Assembly (NCBI RefSeq): GCF_008271695.1
Contig: NZ_VKKY01000002.1
Location: 620,001-684,000, forward strand
Length of the DNA stretch: 64,000 nt
DNA from: Rufibacter hautae
GTDB lineage: Bacteria; Bacteroidota; Bacteroidia; Cytophagales; Hymenobacteraceae
Reading direction: 5' to 3'
Positions 62,429 through 64,000 of the stretch are shown here, piece after piece (the first letter of the stretch is position 1; each line of letters begins with the position of its first letter). Position numbers and translations under genes: made by a program. A model generated the notes under the pieces. The model was not told the origin of the DNA and searched no databases. It worked only from the letters and a program-made list of their open reading frames with translations.

Positions 62429-63538
62429 TCAATTCAGCATCCACCATTCTGTTGTCTTGGTTTCTCCCGGGATTACTTTCTGACCCATCACGGGGGTTAA
62501 TAGTTCTATTTTGCTCTGCGCGGCCAGATCAGCCACCATCTTGATAGATTCATTCCATGAGTGTAACGCCAAATCAAAGGTAGAGAAATGGATTGGGAAC
62601 AGGATTCTGGCATTTACATCCTGGCAAGCTTTGATAACCTGCTCCGGGAAAAGATGGGTGTTTGGCCATCCATTATTCCACGCATCTATCTCCATAAAAG
62701 CTATGTCAAAGGGACCGTATTTGCTGCCTATCTCCTTTAAATGCTCTCCGTAGCCCGTATCGCCGCTCCAGTACACGTTCTTCTCTTTCCCCTTTATCAC
62801 ATAGGAAGCCCAAAGCGTCTTGTTTCGGTCATTGTAACTTCTCCCTGAGTAATGCACCGTAGGGCAGGCTGTTATACTCAGTAGTCCATGAGTTACCGAC
62901 TGGTACCAACCCAGTTCGGTGATTTTGTTTTTCGGGACTCCCCAGCCCTGTAACCTGGTTCCCACAGCTAGCGGTGCGATGAACTGAATGTCCTTATCGG
63001 CCAGAAACTTTATGGTTTCTGCTTCTAAGTGATCATAGTGATCATGGGTGATGATGACCACATCAATGTCCGGGAGTTCCTCCCTAAGCATAGGGGACAC
63101 ACTCATCCTTTTGGCAATCATAGGTAAAGGACCCGCATTCCCAAACACCGGATCGATCAGAACACGGTGGCCGTCAAGCTCAATGATAGCTGTGGAATGC
63201 CCTAACCAATAGGCCGCAAAAGAAGAAGGCACTTCCGGGAAATCCTTTTTCGAAAGCATGCGTTTGGGCAACTCAGACTTTGGGGCATTGGGAGAGGTTT
63301 TGAAAAATCTCGCAAAACCAGAGTTTCCTCCAGTTACCTTTTCAGCGTAATAGACTATCTCTTTGGGGCTAACGAATTCATCTTTCCCAGGTGAATAATA
63401 TGGGATTTTGGAATATTCACCTTTGCGCTCCTCCTGGGAGTCTACCTTGCCCAATTGATTATTGACATAGCAACCAGTTACGCCTATAGCAAGGAGCAGT
63501 GCTATGGCTATAAAACTTAAAATATATTTCCTTTTCAT
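62429..63538 (-). CDS. MBL-fold metal-dependent hydrolase lipoprotein (NAPE-PLD/UlaG-like)
   Basis: 369 aa with a lipoprotein-like signal (FIAIALLLAIGVTGC, Cys at residue 23). Metallo-beta-lactamase fold: SFAAYWLGHSTAIIELDGHRVLIDPVFGNAGP at the front, metal site IITHDHYDHLE (HxHxDH), later CPTVHYSGRS, VYWSGDTGYG and FPIHFSTFDLA. The layout matches NAPE-PLD-like phosphodiesterases and UlaG-like enzymes. It is probably periplasmic or outer-membrane anchored. No co-transcribed partner. Confidence 0.9.
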   Translation of the reverse strand: MKRKYILSFIAIALLLAIGVTGCYVNNQLGKVDSQEERKGEYSKIPYYSPGKDEFVSPKEIVYYAEKVTGGNSGFARFFKTSPNAPKSELPKRMLSKKDFPEVPSSFAAYWLGHSTAIIELDGHRVLIDPVFGNAGPLPMIAKRMSVSPMLREELPDIDVVIITHDHYDHLEAETIKFLADKDIQFIAPLAVGTRLQGWGVPKNKITELGWYQSVTHGLLSITACPTVHYSGRSYNDRNKTLWASYVIKGKEKNVYWSGDTGYGEHLKEIGSKYGPFDIAFMEIDAWNNGWPNTHLFPEQVIKACQDVNARILFPIHFSTFDLALHSWNESIKMVADLAAQSKIELLTPVMGQKVIPGETKTTEWWMLN

Positions 63539-64000
63539 TCTGAGGTTCTTGTACTTTCTGTGCTACTAAAAGAAGTGGGCGCCCAAAAGGTTTGAACGGC
63601 ATTCTACAAAGTAGGATGGCAATGAATTTCAAACTTAAAAATTCATATGGTATTTCAGCCATATCAAACCATTTTGTAACAGCTTTACATCCGTTACTTG
63701 CAGATAAGTTGAGGGACTTCTTTGCAGCTATCCTCCTGCCTTACAAGGAATCGGCGTTGTCCATGGTTAAGGGAAAGTAACCTCTTTGTTTCTAAAGCTC
63801 TTTTTCAATACATGAGCCCCAGATTTTTTGTAAAACCTCGATTTGCCACTCTTAGGGATATCAGTAGAGCATTAGACCCTAACTTACTTATCTATAATAA
63901 GATGAGTAAGACTCACTTTATAATAGATAAGGGTTAACAGGTAAACTCAGAAGACCATGCTGGTTTTCTGGTTAGTTTTAAAAAACATAGGGAAAACGCT
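63539..64000. other. terminal region with no recognised feature
   Basis: About 460 AT-rich bases. A 62-codon plus-strand ORF (63592-63780) has no recognisable family and no clear leader; it could be a gene fragment. Nothing else is supportable. Confidence 0.4.

Noticed and set aside
63592-63937. Small plus-strand ORFs at the right end
   Set aside because: No family features or clear leader; may be fragments, not supportable as genes.
50546-64000. Direct repeat of the tRNA-Ser 3' end as an island boundary
   Set aside because: No second copy of the TTCGAATCCCTCC segment was seen to the right in the window.

Overview
This window looks like chromosomal DNA of a gliding-lineage Bacteroidota, most likely Cytophagales/Hymenobacteraceae (Rufibacter-like). 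That placement is inference. It rests on the gliding ABC genes gldA, gldF and gldG, proteins with T9SS C-terminal sorting tails, a SusC/SusD pair, and a TAnnTTTG-type promoter box before gyrB. The core is moderately GC-rich with many bidirectional terminators and a dispersed palindromic repeat.

Layout. 1-1000: an Mla-type lipid transport ATPase (cut by the window edge) and its MlaE permease. 1.1-7.5 kb: two short-chain dehydrogenases, a DUF695-RraB protein, gldA/gldF/gldG and a GNAT acetyltransferase. 7.6-34.6 kb: a large starch/maltodextrin locus. It has a LacI regulator, SusC, SusD, a SusE-like binding lipoprotein, four GH13 enzymes (one with a T9SS tail, one lipoprotein), an MFS sugar importer, GH65 maltose phosphorylase, beta-phosphoglucomutase, an esterase-like protein with a starch-binding-like module, a GH1-like protein, a T9SS/S74 protein and a ROK glucokinase. 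Surface enzymes cut starch, SusCD imports oligosaccharides, the MFS protein moves maltose inward, GH65 phosphorolyses it, and PgmB and the ROK kinase bring both halves to glucose-6-phosphate. A GAAATCGATTTC palindrome upstream of susC and upstream of the esterase is the likely LacI operator. 35.4-50.5 kb: housekeeping genes (gyrB, ppk, ppx, greA, HIT, ruvC, flippase-like, two GT2s, SpoIIE phosphatase, polysaccharide deacetylase, TatD, asparaginase) and tRNA-Ser(GGA).

51.3-61.9 kb is the striking part: an integron-like cassette array. Thirteen imperfect palindromes (45-124 bp, each running AAC...GTT on the + strand, most with a GGCCGTCGGCC centre) separate thirteen AT-rich cassettes whose genes all lie on the minus strand. 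For every cassette, the 8-10 bases at its start are repeated inverted at the start of its own terminal palindrome, and they differ from cassette to cassette. This is the signature of attC-bounded gene cassettes. At the insertion end sits a minus-strand tyrosine recombinase of 484 aa. It lacks the extra domain that defines IntI and carries a duplicated N-terminal module instead. An attI-like crossover point is visible at 59789-59791, between it and the first cassette. The integrase faces the same way as the cassettes. A divergent zinc-ribbon gene starts immediately after seven 10-bp-phased repeats. Cassette products include a YfbU protein, a DUF2185 (Imm33-like) protein, lipoproteins, a TonB-C-like protein, a frameshifted gene and two related ORF-less cassettes.

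62.0-64 kb: a possible 54-aa ORF, an MBL-fold lipoprotein hydrolase, and about 460 bases at the end in which I recognise nothing.
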